From NCBI GenBank assembly GCA_905221605.1, contig CAJNDS010002035.1:1-64000 (forward strand): a stretch of 64,000 nt of DNA. Direction: 5' to 3'. Positions 1 to 10,017 of the stretch are shown in pieces (position 1 is the first letter of the stretch; every line of letters starts with the position of its first letter). Below the pieces are notes generated by a model. The model made no database searches. It worked only from the letters and a program-made list of their open reading frames with translations, and was not told the origin of the DNA. Source of the stretch: Symbiodinium natans (taxonomy: Eukaryota > Sar > Dinophyceae > Suessiales > Symbiodiniaceae). The position numbers and the translations under genes are program-made.

Positions 1-410
1 GGGATGAGGATGAAAATCAAATTCAAAAAAGAATTAAGTTCGAATTTAATTCATTCTGGACGGGCAGCCCACCCCCCGCAGGCCGAAGGATTCAATTCGA
101 ATTTAATTCCTGAAATGAAGCCTCGTAGCACAGCACTTAAGCTTAAAATTGAATTTAATCCTCCTTCCTGCCGGAAGGATTAAATTCAAATTTAAGCTGC
201 CTCAGACGAGGTTGCACGGTCACTCGCACTTCGGTTTTCGCACGCTCGGCCCTTGCTCTACGCTTCGGTTTTTACACTCTCGGCCCTTGCTCCAGCTTGG
301 CGCGCTTCGGCGGCTGCTGGATCACAGGCTCTACTGCATCAAAGTGGTTGAAACCTGTGAACGCCAAGTAGACAGGTGACCCCCACACGTCTTCACTAAC
401 CATGTCTGGT
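1..410. repeat. AATTCGAATTTAA-rich short repeats
   Basis: No gene seen. The motif TTCGAATTTAAT and close variants recur near 38-52, 95-109, 147-160 and 180-195. At about 226-297 a unit of roughly 37 bases ending in CTCGGCCCTTGCTC is present twice in tandem. The same AATTCGAATTTAA core returns in the 44-bp repeat at 977-1108, so both belong to one repeat family. Confidence 0.6.
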
Positions 411-411
411 G

Positions 412-981
412 GAATTCTATTGCCATGCAGTGGTGTTGTAGAGAAATCTCTTCCTGCTACTGCAAGGGCGGGAACCCTTTTCGGGTTTGGACTTGGTGAG
501 GGTGTAAGGCTTAAGGGTTTTGGGTTCAGGGTTTGAGGGTTTTGGGTTCAGGGTTTGAGGGTTTTGGGTTCAGGGTTTCAGGGTTTTGGGTTCAGGGTTT
601 GAGGGTTTTGGGTTCAGGGTTTCACGGTTTTGGGTTCAGGGTTTCAGGGTTTTGGGTTCAGGGTTTGAGGGCTTTGGGGTTCAGGGTTTGTTTTGGGTTG
701 AGGGTTTGAGGGCTTTGGGTTGAGGGTTTGAGGGCTTTGGGGTTCAGGGTTTAAAGGTTTTTGGGTTCAGGGTTTGAGGGCTTTGGGTTCAGGGTTTGAG
801 GGTTATGGGTTCAGGGTTTGAGGGTTCTTGGGTGCAGGGTTTGAGGGCTTTGGGTTCAGGGTTTGAAGGTCTTCGGTTGAAGGTTTGAGGGTTTTGGGTT
901 CACAGTTTGAGGTCTTAGGGGTTCAGGGTTTTAGGTTGGCTTTGGATTTCTCTACAACACCACTGCATGGCAATAGAATTC
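412..981. repeat. Degenerate telomere-like tract framed by a 37-bp inverted repeat
   Basis: Positions 412-448 and 945-981 are exact reverse complements over 37 bases. Between them, about 480-935 is a drifting array of GGGTTTGAGGGTTTTGGGTTCA-like units related to TTTAGGG. The arms diverge at once on both sides, so the framed block of 570 bp looks like one unit, perhaps a foldback element that captured or expanded a telomeric repeat. Confidence 0.75.
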
Positions 982-1108
982 GAATTTAACTCACGCGTGC
1001 TAAGTACTGTATGGTAATATAATTCGAATTTAATCCCCGCGCGCTAATGACTGTGTGGCAATATAATTCGAATTTAATCCCCGCGCGCTAATGACGGTCA
1101 CTCACTCA
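977..1108. repeat. 44-bp tandem repeat, three copies
   Basis: AATTCGAATTTAA starts at 977, 1021 and 1065, an exact 44-base period. Each unit also holds a CGCGCGCTAATGAC-like segment. The first unit overlaps the right arm of the preceding inverted repeat. The array is followed by a short CACT microsatellite at about 1098-1114. Confidence 0.8.
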
Positions 1109-1333
1109 CTCACTGATACGCAGCTCCGAATCGGGCTGAGCGTTGCTCAACCTGTGAGAAAAATTGCAGCCGCCGCTCTGATTACAGAGACTGAAAGGGC
1201 TGTCACGGAAACTGAAAGAAATTTAGGAGGCTAGGCTACACCGTTGCCGCTTGAGGTAGTGTCTTCGTGTCCCACGGGCTTTACAAGGGGTTCAGGGAAA
1301 AGGAAATGATAGGCAACTGGGGCTAATGGCGTC

Positions 1334-1500
1334 GCATTCGGTGACCTATTCGGTGACATATTCGGTGACATATTCGGTGACATCTTGGGTGACCTATCCG
1401 ATGAGATGGTCGCTGGGAGAAAAATCTGGGATCTTGTTGGTAGCGTTTCTGCTACGTATTCGATGACATATTCGATGAAGTCTTCGCTGACTTGCTGATG
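1334..1500. repeat. 12-bp ATATTCGGTGAC repeat in the LINE 3' region
   Basis: Units such as ATTCGGTGACAT occur in tandem at 1334-1407 and again, more degenerate, at 1450-1500. They match the repeat at 5166-5260 in the same orientation. Confidence 0.8.
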
Positions 1501-1551
1501 GTCATATTAATAAGTAACACTCAGCTATACCTACCTGGTTCAGGTTTTCAG

Positions 1552-4500
1552 CTATTTTTTGGTTTGAAAGGGGGGTTCACGGCGATTGGCTGCATCTGCT
1601 ATTTCGTTCCAATGCGCAGTGATAGAGGCATCGAAGTGCGCTTCAGGATGTAGAAAAGCATACGCTTCCTCAAAGGTGTTCAGTAACCAATTTGCCCTTG
1701 GTTTGCCAACTCGACGTACATGCACGCTTCTAGGAATGTTTTGTCGTGGTTGAAAAAGTATTTCACGCATTGGGTCGTCATGTGGTGCTCTTAGAATATG
1801 GCCTAACAAGGTAAGTTTTTTCTGCATCCACTTTGCTGAAAGTTGGACATATTTGTATTTATGTGAACGCCATAAAGTGTCTATGATTCTTTGGTTCGTC
1901 CAACTTCTGTCGACGTGAGTGGGCGGTATGTTTAGAACGCGTCGAAACATTTTGAGCTGAAAAGCGTTAATTTGGTTTTGCTCACGCTGTGTGAGTTGGA
2001 TGGTTTCCAAGCCGTAAGTCAACTTGTTAAGGACAATGGATTCCATCACTCTTAGTTTCCATTTTACAGTCGTGCGGGCTTTTGACCAGAACAGGTTTAG
2101 CTGCTTCGCAACTGCTGTGGCTTCTCCCATTCTTCGGATAACTTCTTGATGATTGTCTATGGCATCTGTTAGAACTGCTCCAAGATATTTTGCCTGGGTT
2201 TTTCTCGGAACGGCCGTACCGTCCATAAATTTGATAGAGGACTGCTTGCGATTTATGGTGAGATTAATGCATTTATCGAAATTGAGCTTCATATTGTAGT
2301 TAGCTGATTCAGTCTGTATTTGTCGCAAAAGCTTGTTAATTGTATGGGTGTGCGTACCGAACAGTAATGTGTCGTCTGCATATAGGACTTCTGCGTAGTT
2401 TATGCCTGGTATAGGCTGTAGCTGCTTTGGCGTGTTTAAGACTGTCTTGATGTCCTGGAAAATTGCAGTCATTAGAACTCCAAAAAGGTACGGTGATAAG
2501 GGGCATCCTTGTCGAATACCTGAATTTTGTATCTGATAATCGGAGCGGACGTTGCCTTTCACTACTCTAAACTTTGCTTGTTCATATATGTTTTGGATAA
2601 GGCAGATTATACGTTGGGGTATGCATAGCCGTGCCAAAACTTCAACAAGTTTGTCCTGGTCTACTTTATCAAACGCCTTCTCCCAATCTAACAGTACCAA
2701 CGTGAGATTTGTTCCTTGCCTTTCTGCCATATCCATAAGCCTTCTTGCAATGAACAACGCTTGCGATGTTGACTTCTTTTTGCGGAATCCATATTGGGTT
2801 TTTGATATCCACGGCTCTAGCGCAGGTTCCAAGCGGTTTTTAACTAGGGCTGCCAGTATTTTGTAAAACGTTTGCAAGAGTGCAATTGGGCGGTAGTTTT
2901 CCAATTTTGCTGGGTCTCCTTTTTTGTAAATGGAAGCAATGTTGGACAAGTTTAGAGAGGCCGGGTAGGTGCCCTTTAGCAGTATTTCATTGAAGTGCAC
3001 TAACAATTTTGCTCTGTTGTCGTTGTGCAACCATTTTATTAGCTCTGAGGTAACCTCGTCAGGACCCGGACTCTTGTTACTTTTAAGCCGTTTGATCACT
3101 GCGTTAAGTTCTTCAAGTTCAAAAGCGGACTGGTTAACTGCTGCGCCGACCTCTGAGAGAGAAGTGTTCTTTTGTTCGTGCGCAGTTTCTGGTTTTTTCC
3201 ATTGCACACTACTCAGGTATTCTGCTGCCGCCGCAGGAAAGCTGCTTTCAGGAATTGGGTTGCCGTCCTTATCTTTGAATTTTGTATGTCTCGGGAAGAA
3301 TTTTTTCTTCATTTGCTTCAAGCCTTGCCACTTATACCCTTGCTTATCCATCTCTTCTAGTTGTTGCAGCATACTCTTTCTTTGTCCTTGGCGAATTTGT
3401 TTTCTCAGTTGCTTTTCAAGATCCTTGGCAGTTTCCGTACTTCCTGCATGGTTGTGTTGACGCTTTTTGCTTAAAAGGTCCCAGGCCTCTGCTGAGATGT
3501 AGGCTTTCCTTTGCGCTGGAGGAAACATCGTAAATGCATTGTTAGCTGCTTCATGCAAGATATCGGCCCAAAGCTTTAATGGGTCGTCTGTAGCTTGGGG
3601 CACTCTGTCCTGAACTAGTTCTGCAACCTGCATGTTGTATTTATGAATTTGATTTTGCGTGGGAGGTCTGTATTTTGGTCGTTTTGTTGTTTCCGCGTAG
3701 CGCCGCTTTGCAAGTTTCACACGCAGATTAGCAACTAAAAGCTTATGGTCTGTTGTAATTGGGTGAAAGCAACTAGATTCAACGTTGGTTATCGCGTTTT
3801 TCCATCTTGAGTTGATTAGTACAAAATCCAACTGAGCAAAACGTGATGTCGTGAAAGGTTCCGAAAAGTTGGGAGTTGTGGTATTGCGATACGTTACAAG
3901 TTTCGCAGGATCCTTCTGAAAAAGTGTATTTGCAGCGACGAGGTGATTGTCTTGACACATTGAGATAAAACGTTCCCTATTGTCTTGCTGTTGTTCAGTT
4001 AGTAGGTCTATGCTATCTTCGTGCGTGCCGAAAATATGTTCGCCTAAGATCGTTTCTTCGTGTGGAAGTCTTTCCATAAGTCTGACATTGAAGTCGCCAA
4101 TTGTCAAAATAATGTCATGTTTCGGTAACTTACCCAGAGCGTCGTTTAACTTATCATAGAAATCGTCCTTTTCCCTTTGGGGACGAAGCGCATGCGGAGC
4201 ATAGGCAACAATAATGTGGGTGCAGAGTGGTCGTGTGTCGAAAGTTGCGACTAGAAGTCGTCCATCTATCTGCTGTATATTCTTCTTGTAATGCCGAAGT
4301 TTGTCACTGTACACTAACCCAACTCCATGTTTCTCCGCATCCAGATTGTAGAGCTGTATTTCGGACAGACCTGTGTTTGCACATTGCTTGTGTTGTTCTC
4401 TTTTCTGCTCTGCGAACACTTTGGTCTCATGAGAAACTCCTGATGAGAAGTAAAAAGTGTAATCATCATGTTCTTCCTTTGAACAGTGGTTCACCCTTGT

Positions 4501-5289
4501 TTCTTGCAAAGCTAGAATCTCGATGTGGCTTTCTTTCATTAGATGCACTATTTTTTGCCTGCCGGAAATGTGTGTAATCCCTCCTCCTAGATTTAATGTA
4601 GCCATCCTCATGTTCGACCACTTCAGTCTTTCATGAGTTTGAGTATTTTGTGTCATGGGCTGATCTGATTGAATTTTGGTACTTTCGGTAGAGCATTCTT
4701 GAGCTACTTGATAAGAGTTATACTGCGTAGCCTCAACAGTATAACACTTCCTCAACTTACGGTATTCTTTGCGCCTTTCTTGTCTTCGCTGCTTTCGGTT
4801 GGCTTTTCGTATGATCTCAGCAATGGGAGACCTTTTGTAAATTCGCCCAGTAGAGTTTGCTTTTTCTGTGTTTTTGCTGGTTTCCGGTTGAGACTTCGGG
4901 TCTGTCACCTTTTCGTTCCCACTGCTCGTTGAGCTGCGGGGCTCCCGCCACTCCATGGGGGGGAAGGTGTAAGCAATGTCATTTGTCACACGCTGGAAAG
5001 CTTGTTTGGCTCGTCCATAAATACCTTTGTTTTTGTAACTGTTTCGTGTGTTGTTACAGTTGTCAAGCTTTTTGAAAGAGAGAGGCCTAATGCTGGCAAC
5101 TGGCACTTTTGATGGCATCTTCGCAGACGCATGCATCCGCAACATTTTGTTCCTCTCAACGTACATTGATGACATCTCTGACATATTCGATGACATATTC
5201 GGTGACATATTCGCTGACTTATTCGGTGATATATTCGATGACATATTCGCTGATCTAACCCCCACTGTCTTATTGTCGCTAAGGTCCAA
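1552..5289 (-). CDS. LINE ORF2: endonuclease / reverse transcriptase
   Basis: 1,245 codons. It nicks target DNA and copies the element RNA by target-primed reverse transcription. Visible order: a low-complexity N-terminus with repeated SANMSPN units (about residues 14-42); a basic stretch (about 155-185); an exonuclease/endonuclease/phosphatase-type domain with NLGGGITHISG, LALQETRVN, IGDFNVRL and a late TTDHKLLVANL (about 230-560); then reverse transcriptase with NYRPIALLQTFYK, LLDWEKAFDKVD, GIRQGCPLSPYLFG and the catalytic YADDTLLFG (about 790-1040). A C-terminal region of about 200 residues shows no zinc knuckle or RNase H that I recognise. The length fits L1-like ORF2 proteins. The exact start is uncertain because the first 45 residues are repeat-derived; a later Met could serve. 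The frame is uninterrupted. Confidence 0.93.
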   Translation of the reverse strand: MDLSDNKTVGVRSANMSSNISPNKSANMSPNMSSNMSEMSSMYVERNKMLRMHASAKMPSKVPVASIRPLSFKKLDNCNNTRNSYKNKGIYGRAKQAFQRVTNDIAYTFPPMEWREPRSSTSSGNEKVTDPKSQPETSKNTEKANSTGRIYKRSPIAEIIRKANRKQRRQERRKEYRKLRKCYTVEATQYNSYQVAQECSTESTKIQSDQPMTQNTQTHERLKWSNMRMATLNLGGGITHISGRQKIVHLMKESHIEILALQETRVNHCSKEEHDDYTFYFSSGVSHETKVFAEQKREQHKQCANTGLSEIQLYNLDAEKHGVGLVYSDKLRHYKKNIQQIDGRLLVATFDTRPLCTHIIVAYAPHALRPQREKDDFYDKLNDALGKLPKHDIILTIGDFNVRLMERLPHEETILGEHIFGTHEDSIDLLTEQQQDNRERFISMCQDNHLVAANTLFQKDPAKLVTYRNTTTPNFSEPFTTSRFAQLDFVLINSRWKNAITNVESSCFHPITTDHKLLVANLRVKLAKRRYAETTKRPKYRPPTQNQIHKYNMQVAELVQDRVPQATDDPLKLWADILHEAANNAFTMFPPAQRKAYISAEAWDLLSKKRQHNHAGSTETAKDLEKQLRKQIRQGQRKSMLQQLEEMDKQGYKWQGLKQMKKKFFPRHTKFKDKDGNPIPESSFPAAAAEYLSSVQWKKPETAHEQKNTSLSEVGAAVNQSAFELEELNAVIKRLKSNKSPGPDEVTSELIKWLHNDNRAKLLVHFNEILLKGTYPASLNLSNIASIYKKGDPAKLENYRPIALLQTFYKILAALVKNRLEPALEPWISKTQYGFRKKKSTSQALFIARRLMDMAERQGTNLTLVLLDWEKAFDKVDQDKLVEVLARLCIPQRIICLIQNIYEQAKFRVVKGNVRSDYQIQNSGIRQGCPLSPYLFGVLMTAIFQDIKTVLNTPKQLQPIPGINYAEVLYADDTLLFGTHTHTINKLLRQIQTESANYNMKLNFDKCINLTINRKQSSIKFMDGTAVPRKTQAKYLGAVLTDAIDNHQEVIRRMGEATAVAKQLNLFWSKARTTVKWKLRVMESIVLNKLTYGLETIQLTQREQNQINAFQLKMFRRVLNIPPTHVDRSWTNQRIIDTLWRSHKYKYVQLSAKWMQKKLTLLGHILRAPHDDPMREILFQPRQNIPRSVHVRRVGKPRANWLLNTFEEAYAFLHPEAHFDASITAHWNEIADAANRREPPFQTKK
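5166..5260. repeat. 12-bp ATATTCGGTGAC repeat inside the ORF2 start
   Basis: About eight units of a 12-base motif (GACATATTCGGT and variants with GAT or GCT) lie in tandem. On the minus strand they encode the SANMSPN/SSNMS repeats of the ORF2 N-terminus. The same motif recurs downstream of ORF2. Confidence 0.85.
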
Positions 5290-5508
5290 AGGTATTTGCG
5301 CTGTGCGATAGAAAGTGTTCGGACCCTGTCTGGGGGAAATCTTCTTCCGTATGTTAAGAGTGTTAACAAAAGGATCCCAGATGTACTTGCAACCCCGAGC
5401 TTGGAGCCCTTTAATGTTACAGTAGGGAGGCTTAGGGGACTTGGAACGTTCGCTAGGGCGGCAGCGGTGGCTGTTAAGCCGGTGAGACCTAGCGCCTTGG
5501 GCAGCTAG

Positions 5509-6666
5509 TCAACTCCAACGGGTCAGCAATTTGTACAAGTGCTCATTGTATGTCTTGACGAACTCGGTTGTGGCCAAAGATAGCACTTCTATGCGGAACG
5601 GGAGCTCGCTCTTCATGGCTCGCTCGACTGTCGTGCTGTAAGCATTCCGCTTTCCTTTTCCCTCACTCTTTGCGAGCCCAATCTGTTCCATAAAGGATCC
5701 TTCCGGATTCACAACGTCGTCTCTTGACAAGTTGCCAACAGTGGCCAGGGTTTTGCTCTTGCTTTTTCCCCAACCTTTCCGGGACGTCCAAGCGAACTCT
5801 TGGGCTGTGATCGCCTGTCTGAAGGCCCTTTTGTCAAACAACTCTTCGTTGATATATATCACACATCTCCCATGAAGATGGTCTAAAGCACACCAAGCGA
5901 GATATGTCTCCACTTGCCCGGCTGCATCCGGGATGAACACTGTGTTGTGGGCCCAGTCCTTTTTCCATGTAAGATCTGGTCGCAACTCAGAGATCACAGT
6001 CATGACCAACTTGAGCGGGATGCTTTGGACTTTGTCAAACGTACTGATCATGGGCTCAAAAACCAGCGTCCCATTCACGCCGGTTTTGTTGTAGCGGTCT
6101 GACCTCATAGCACCGATTTCCGTTTGGAGTGTGGAATCAACCCATTCCTTTACTTTGTTGGCGTACTGCCCTTTCATGTGTTCCAGAAACAGCTGGCGGG
6201 TTCGAGAGTCACCTGTGTCTACCACACAAAAGGGACTCAGATTTCTGCCAACGTAGTTGGAGTACTTGAAGGACTTGATTTTGCCATCCACTATGCCGGC
6301 CTCTTTTGCGTAGAACTCAATCAGAGATTGCCGATGCGATTCCATGGCAAAGTAATCTCGGCTGCCTTGCAACTCATATTTCCACCAATTCTTGATGGAG
6401 ATCTTGGTGCTGGCTTCTTGCCTTTGACGTTCTGCACATTGCCAAATCAAAAATCGTACCTGCGCTTGTTGCTGATTGAAATCGTCCGTCATATCCTTGA
6501 GGTCATGTAGCACATCACCGATTCGTTTTGAAGGCGAATCTTGGAGCAACTCTTCATCCAGGTTGCGTTGGCGCATTGACTCTTCACTCTTGGATCTTTT
6601 GGTGTCTCTACCAGGCGGCGGTGTGTATAGCGATTGCCTTTTGAAACGTGGATCATCCTCGTCCAT
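5509..6666 (-). CDS. LINE ORF1, putative RNA-binding / RNP protein
   Basis: 385 codons, starting with ATG at 6666. It lies 219 bp upstream of the endonuclease/RT frame on the same strand, the position of an ORF1 in two-ORF LINEs, so its likely role is packaging element RNA. I do not recognise a domain. Visible features are a charged, disordered N-terminus (about residues 1-50, with the basic patch RDTKRSKSEE), a Gln-rich segment near 65-85, a globular middle with aromatic residues (NWWKYEL, TWKKDWAHN) and a basic C-terminal third (RKGWGKSKSK, KSEGKGKRN). No CCHC knuckle, RRM or long coiled coil is obvious. It could instead be an unrelated host ORF, but the intact frame next to ORF2 argues for element membership. 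Confidence 0.7.
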   Translation of the reverse strand: MDEDDPRFKRQSLYTPPPGRDTKRSKSEESMRQRNLDEELLQDSPSKRIGDVLHDLKDMTDDFNQQQAQVRFLIWQCAERQRQEASTKISIKNWWKYELQGSRDYFAMESHRQSLIEFYAKEAGIVDGKIKSFKYSNYVGRNLSPFCVVDTGDSRTRQLFLEHMKGQYANKVKEWVDSTLQTEIGAMRSDRYNKTGVNGTLVFEPMISTFDKVQSIPLKLVMTVISELRPDLTWKKDWAHNTVFIPDAAGQVETYLAWCALDHLHGRCVIYINEELFDKRAFRQAITAQEFAWTSRKGWGKSKSKTLATVGNLSRDDVVNPEGSFMEQIGLAKSEGKGKRNAYSTTVERAMKSELPFRIEVLSLATTEFVKTYNEHLYKLLTRWS

Positions 6667-6712
6667 TGCTAACCCTTCTTTGACATTTGCTCGACCCTGA
6701 GTGGCTAAGTGA

Positions 6713-6735
6713 TTGTGAGTGTGAGTGTGAGTGTG

Positions 6736-6766
<31 letters not shown>

Positions 6767-8170
6767 CTGTGTGTGTCTGTCTGTGTGTGTCTGTCTGTGT
6801 GTGTCTGTCTGTGTGTGTCTGTCTGTGTGTGTCTCTCTGTGTGTGTCTGTCTGTGTGTGTCTCTCTGTGTGTGTCTCTCTGTGTGTGTCTCTCTGTGTGT
6901 GTCTCTGTGTGTGTGTGTGTGTCTCTGTGTGTGTCTCTGTGTGTGTGTGTGTGTCTCTGTGTGTGTGTGTGTGTCTGTCTGTCTCTGTCTCTGTCTCTGT
7001 CTCTGTCTCTGTCTGTGTCTTGTTCTGTGTCTGTGTCTGTGTCTGTGTGTGTGTCTCTGAGTGTGTGTGTGTGTGTGTGTGTGTGTGTCTGTGTGTGTGT
7101 GTGTGTGTCTCTCTGTGTGTCTCTCTGTCCGTGTGTGTCTCTGTCTGTGTGTCTCTCTGTCTGTGTGTCTCTCTGTGTGTCTCTCTGTGTGTCTCTGTGT
7201 GTCTCTGTGTGTCTCCGTCTCTCTCTGTGTGTCTCTGTGCCTCTGTGCCTCTGTGCCTTCGTGCCTTCGTGCCTCCGTGCCTCTGTTCCTCTGCTCGTGT
7301 CTGTGTGTGTGTGTGTGGTTCTGAGTGTCTGTGTGTGTGTGTGTCTGTGTTGGTGTGGGGTTGGTGTGTGTTATGTGTGTGTGTGTGTGTTCTGTGTGTT
7401 GTGTTTGTGTTGTGTTGTGTGGGCTGTGTGGTTGTTGTGTGGTCTGTGTGTGGTGTGTGTGTGTTCATGTGTTGGTGTGTGTGTGTGTATGTGTGTGTGT
7501 GTGGTCGGGTGTGTGTGTCCTGTGGTTATGTGGTCTGTGTCTGTGTTGTGTTGTGTTGTGTGTGTGTGTGTGTGTGTGTCGTGTGTGTCGTGTGTGTCGT
7601 GTGTGTGTGTCGTGTGTGTCGTGTGTCGTGTGTGTGTGTGTGTCGGTGTCGTGTGTGTCGTGTGTGTCGTGTGTGTGTGTGTGTGTGTGTCTCGTGTGTG
7701 TGTGTGTGTGTCTCGTGTGTGCGTGTGTGTGTGTGTGTCTCGCGTGTGTCTCGTGTGTGTGTGTGTGTGTCTCGTGTGTGTCTCGTGTGTGTGTGTGTGT
7801 CTCTGTAGGTGTCTCTGTGGTGTCTCTGTGTGTGTCTCTGTGTGTTTCTCTGTGTTTGTCTCGGTGTTGTCCTGTGTGTGTCTCTGTGTGTGTCCTGTGT
7901 GTGTCTCTGTGTGTGTGTCTCTGGTGTGTGTCTCTGTGTGTGTGTCTCTCTGTGTGTGTCTCTGTGTGTGTGTCTCTGTGTGTGTGTCTCTGTGTGTGTG
8001 TCTCTGTGTGTGTGTCTCTGTGTGTGTGTCTCTGTGTGTGTGTGTCTCTGTGTGTGTGTCTCTGTGTGTGCGTCTCTGTGTGTGTGTCTCTGTGTGTGTC
8101 TCTGTGCGTGTCTGTGTGTGTGTGTGTGTGTCTCTGTGTGTGTCTCTGTGTGTGTCTGTGTGTGTGTGTG
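6713..8170. repeat. TG-rich microsatellite of about 1.46 kb
   Basis: Nearly pure GT/TCTG/TCTCTG/TCGTG runs on the plus strand. The long open frames through it on both strands (Cys/Val or His/Thr-only proteins) are by-products of the period and are not genes. It begins immediately upstream of the LINE 5' side. Confidence 0.95.
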
Positions 8171-10017
8171 ACAGTTGCAGTGTGTGCAAGCCCAAGCTCT
8201 ATGACATTGTACGACCTTGAGTCCTTGAGGATTGAGCAGATTCTTGGCTTCACTCTGAGCTTCGAAGGGGTTCGAACGTCGAAATGCCCTACGTCCCGCG
8301 TACCCCCCTACCCGCCCGCCGAATACAAGAGTCGCTTGAAAAGCTCAGGTCTGTTTGCCACCAGCTGTGGGAATGTGTGGTGCGTTTGCTCTTTCTGTCT
8401 TGCCCTGAGGCGGCAACGCGGATGTTGCAGCCGTGGCCAGACGAGAGTCCGAAATCTGACGGCACCATGGGGTTCTGAAGCTTGCGCCTTGGACCGTGAT
8501 CCCGTCACAGTCGACGCCTTCGCGAAGCGTCGCCTCTGGCCTTTGGCTTCGACATGCTGCTCCCACCTGCGTCCCGCGCGCAGTCCTCGCGCTGCCGCCC
8601 CGGTGCCGTGCGGCTGCTCCTCGCGGAGTGCCCTGTCCTGGCTGTCCTGGCCTTGGACTTTGGGCAGGGCCTTGGAGCGCCCCCTGCTGAGCGATGGGTG
8701 ACACTTGCGCCTCGTGAGATGTACTGTTTTGGCTCGGACCGTACCCCTGTCGAGTGCTTGAATGACACTTGCCCTTTAAACAACCTAAACCCCACCAAAG
8801 CACTGAGACTCTTAGACTCGTTCTACGAGAGCACGTTCCCGCTGGGGCCTGACCGGCTGGACTGCTCTGCACGAAGGCCTGGGCATGGAAACATGCAAAA
8901 CTCATCTCTCTTTTCCGCCTTTTCCTCCCTTGTTCATGCCTACATGACATCCATACCCACCCCGTCACGATAACACTTTGCTGCCTTTCCTCTTCACACC
9001 ACTTCGCACCTGCAAACCCTGAACCACAACCCCGGCGAGCTTCATCAAGTTGCAACGGCGTTGCTGCATCTTGCTGCCCAAGCTGCCCTAGAGGCCAACG
9101 TGGCCGCCGCACCAGCGGCGACAGCCATGGCAGTCTTCTGGCCTTTGCCGGGTTCAGGTTGTTTCAGGGTTTGGTGAGTGCCAGTGTTCGGTTAAACCAG
9201 GTACTTGGGAGATCCGAACTGGCTTTCGTCGGTTGCGACTCTTGCGACATGTTCTGACCCTGGGATCAAGGTGCCGTTTCAGCCACTGAAAACCGCCCCA
9301 AAAGGGGGCGTGCAGGTCCTCGATCTTCTTTCGCGAAGAGCAAAGCCGGGTAAGGCGTTGGGATCATTTCGAAGGGGAGGAGGGGGCTCCCTGGTGGCGG
9401 TGCTCCTGCTACAAGCATCTGCAACACGACAGACACCCCGTCACCCCAAACGGCCCCAAGCTCGCGCAATCTGGAGGCCCCCCGCTTGAGGGCATGGTTG
9501 CAGATGTTGCAGCGACTGGAGGAAAATCTAAGGTACCAGTCAGAATCTGCAAGGGCCACACAAAGCCTGCGGCGGAGCACGGTGCATCAAGCGTCTGCGC
9601 CTAGCTTCCTAGGCCTTGCGCGCTCCGTTCTGCAAAGTTCGAGCGATAAATCAAGCAAGTTCTCTGTGTGACCCCTGCGGGAGAAGCCCTCCGAGTAACC
9701 CAGGTACAACAGTCTTACCCTCTTTTCGGGGTAGCTGAGGGACCTGACTGCCATCTTCGAAGACATGCGAAAGGTACAGAGAGTGCATGGAGAGAGAGAC
9801 GGAAAGAGAGAGCGAGACAGGGAGACAGAGAGAGAGAGATGCTACTCCAGCACAGTTTTTTTTGCCCTCGGCAAAGCCCTCTCCATGAGTCTTTGAGTCT
9901 GTGGGATGTGACACGGTGCAGTCGATGTCAGTCGACATCCATGTTCTGAGGATTGTCGTGAACCTGAAAGGTGTAATGAGTCTCATGATGTCTCATGCCA
10001 AACCATGTCAAACAATG
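8171..10017. other. No gene recognised; region downstream of HSP110
   Basis: I see no protein-coding signal that matches a known family. A GC-rich stretch (about 8,500-8,700) gives short frames on both strands without motifs, and a small GAGA tract lies near 9,795-9,840. Further small exons could be missed. Confidence 0.4.

Larger units (their letters stand above)
1300..6690 (-). mobile_element. Full-length two-ORF non-LTR (LINE) retrotransposon
   Basis: Two long intact frames lie on the minus strand in LINE order: ORF1 (5509-6666), a 219-bp spacer, then ORF2 (1552-5289) with AP-type endonuclease and reverse transcriptase. No LTRs are present. The outer ends are not sharply defined. The 5' side runs into a TG microsatellite from 6713; the 3' side lacks a poly-A run, and the nearest simple tail is an AGTG microsatellite (minus sense) at about 1098-1114. 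A 12-base unit resembling ATATTCGGTGAC is repeated both downstream of ORF2 (1334-1407 and 1450-1500) and inside the start of ORF2 (5166-5260). Both frames being open suggests recent activity, which is inference. Confidence 0.8.

Noticed and set aside
2552-5075. Plus-strand frames opposite LINE ORF2
   Set aside because: Antisense shadows of the endonuclease/reverse transcriptase frame.
6687-8701. Open frames of up to 503 codons across the TG array
   Set aside because: Composed almost only of Cys/Val/Ser or His/Thr; the dinucleotide period keeps frames open.
8345-9112. 255-codon minus-strand frame after the HSP110 gene
   Set aside because: GC-driven Arg/Ala/Gly-rich text with competing frames on both strands and no continuation of the chaperone.
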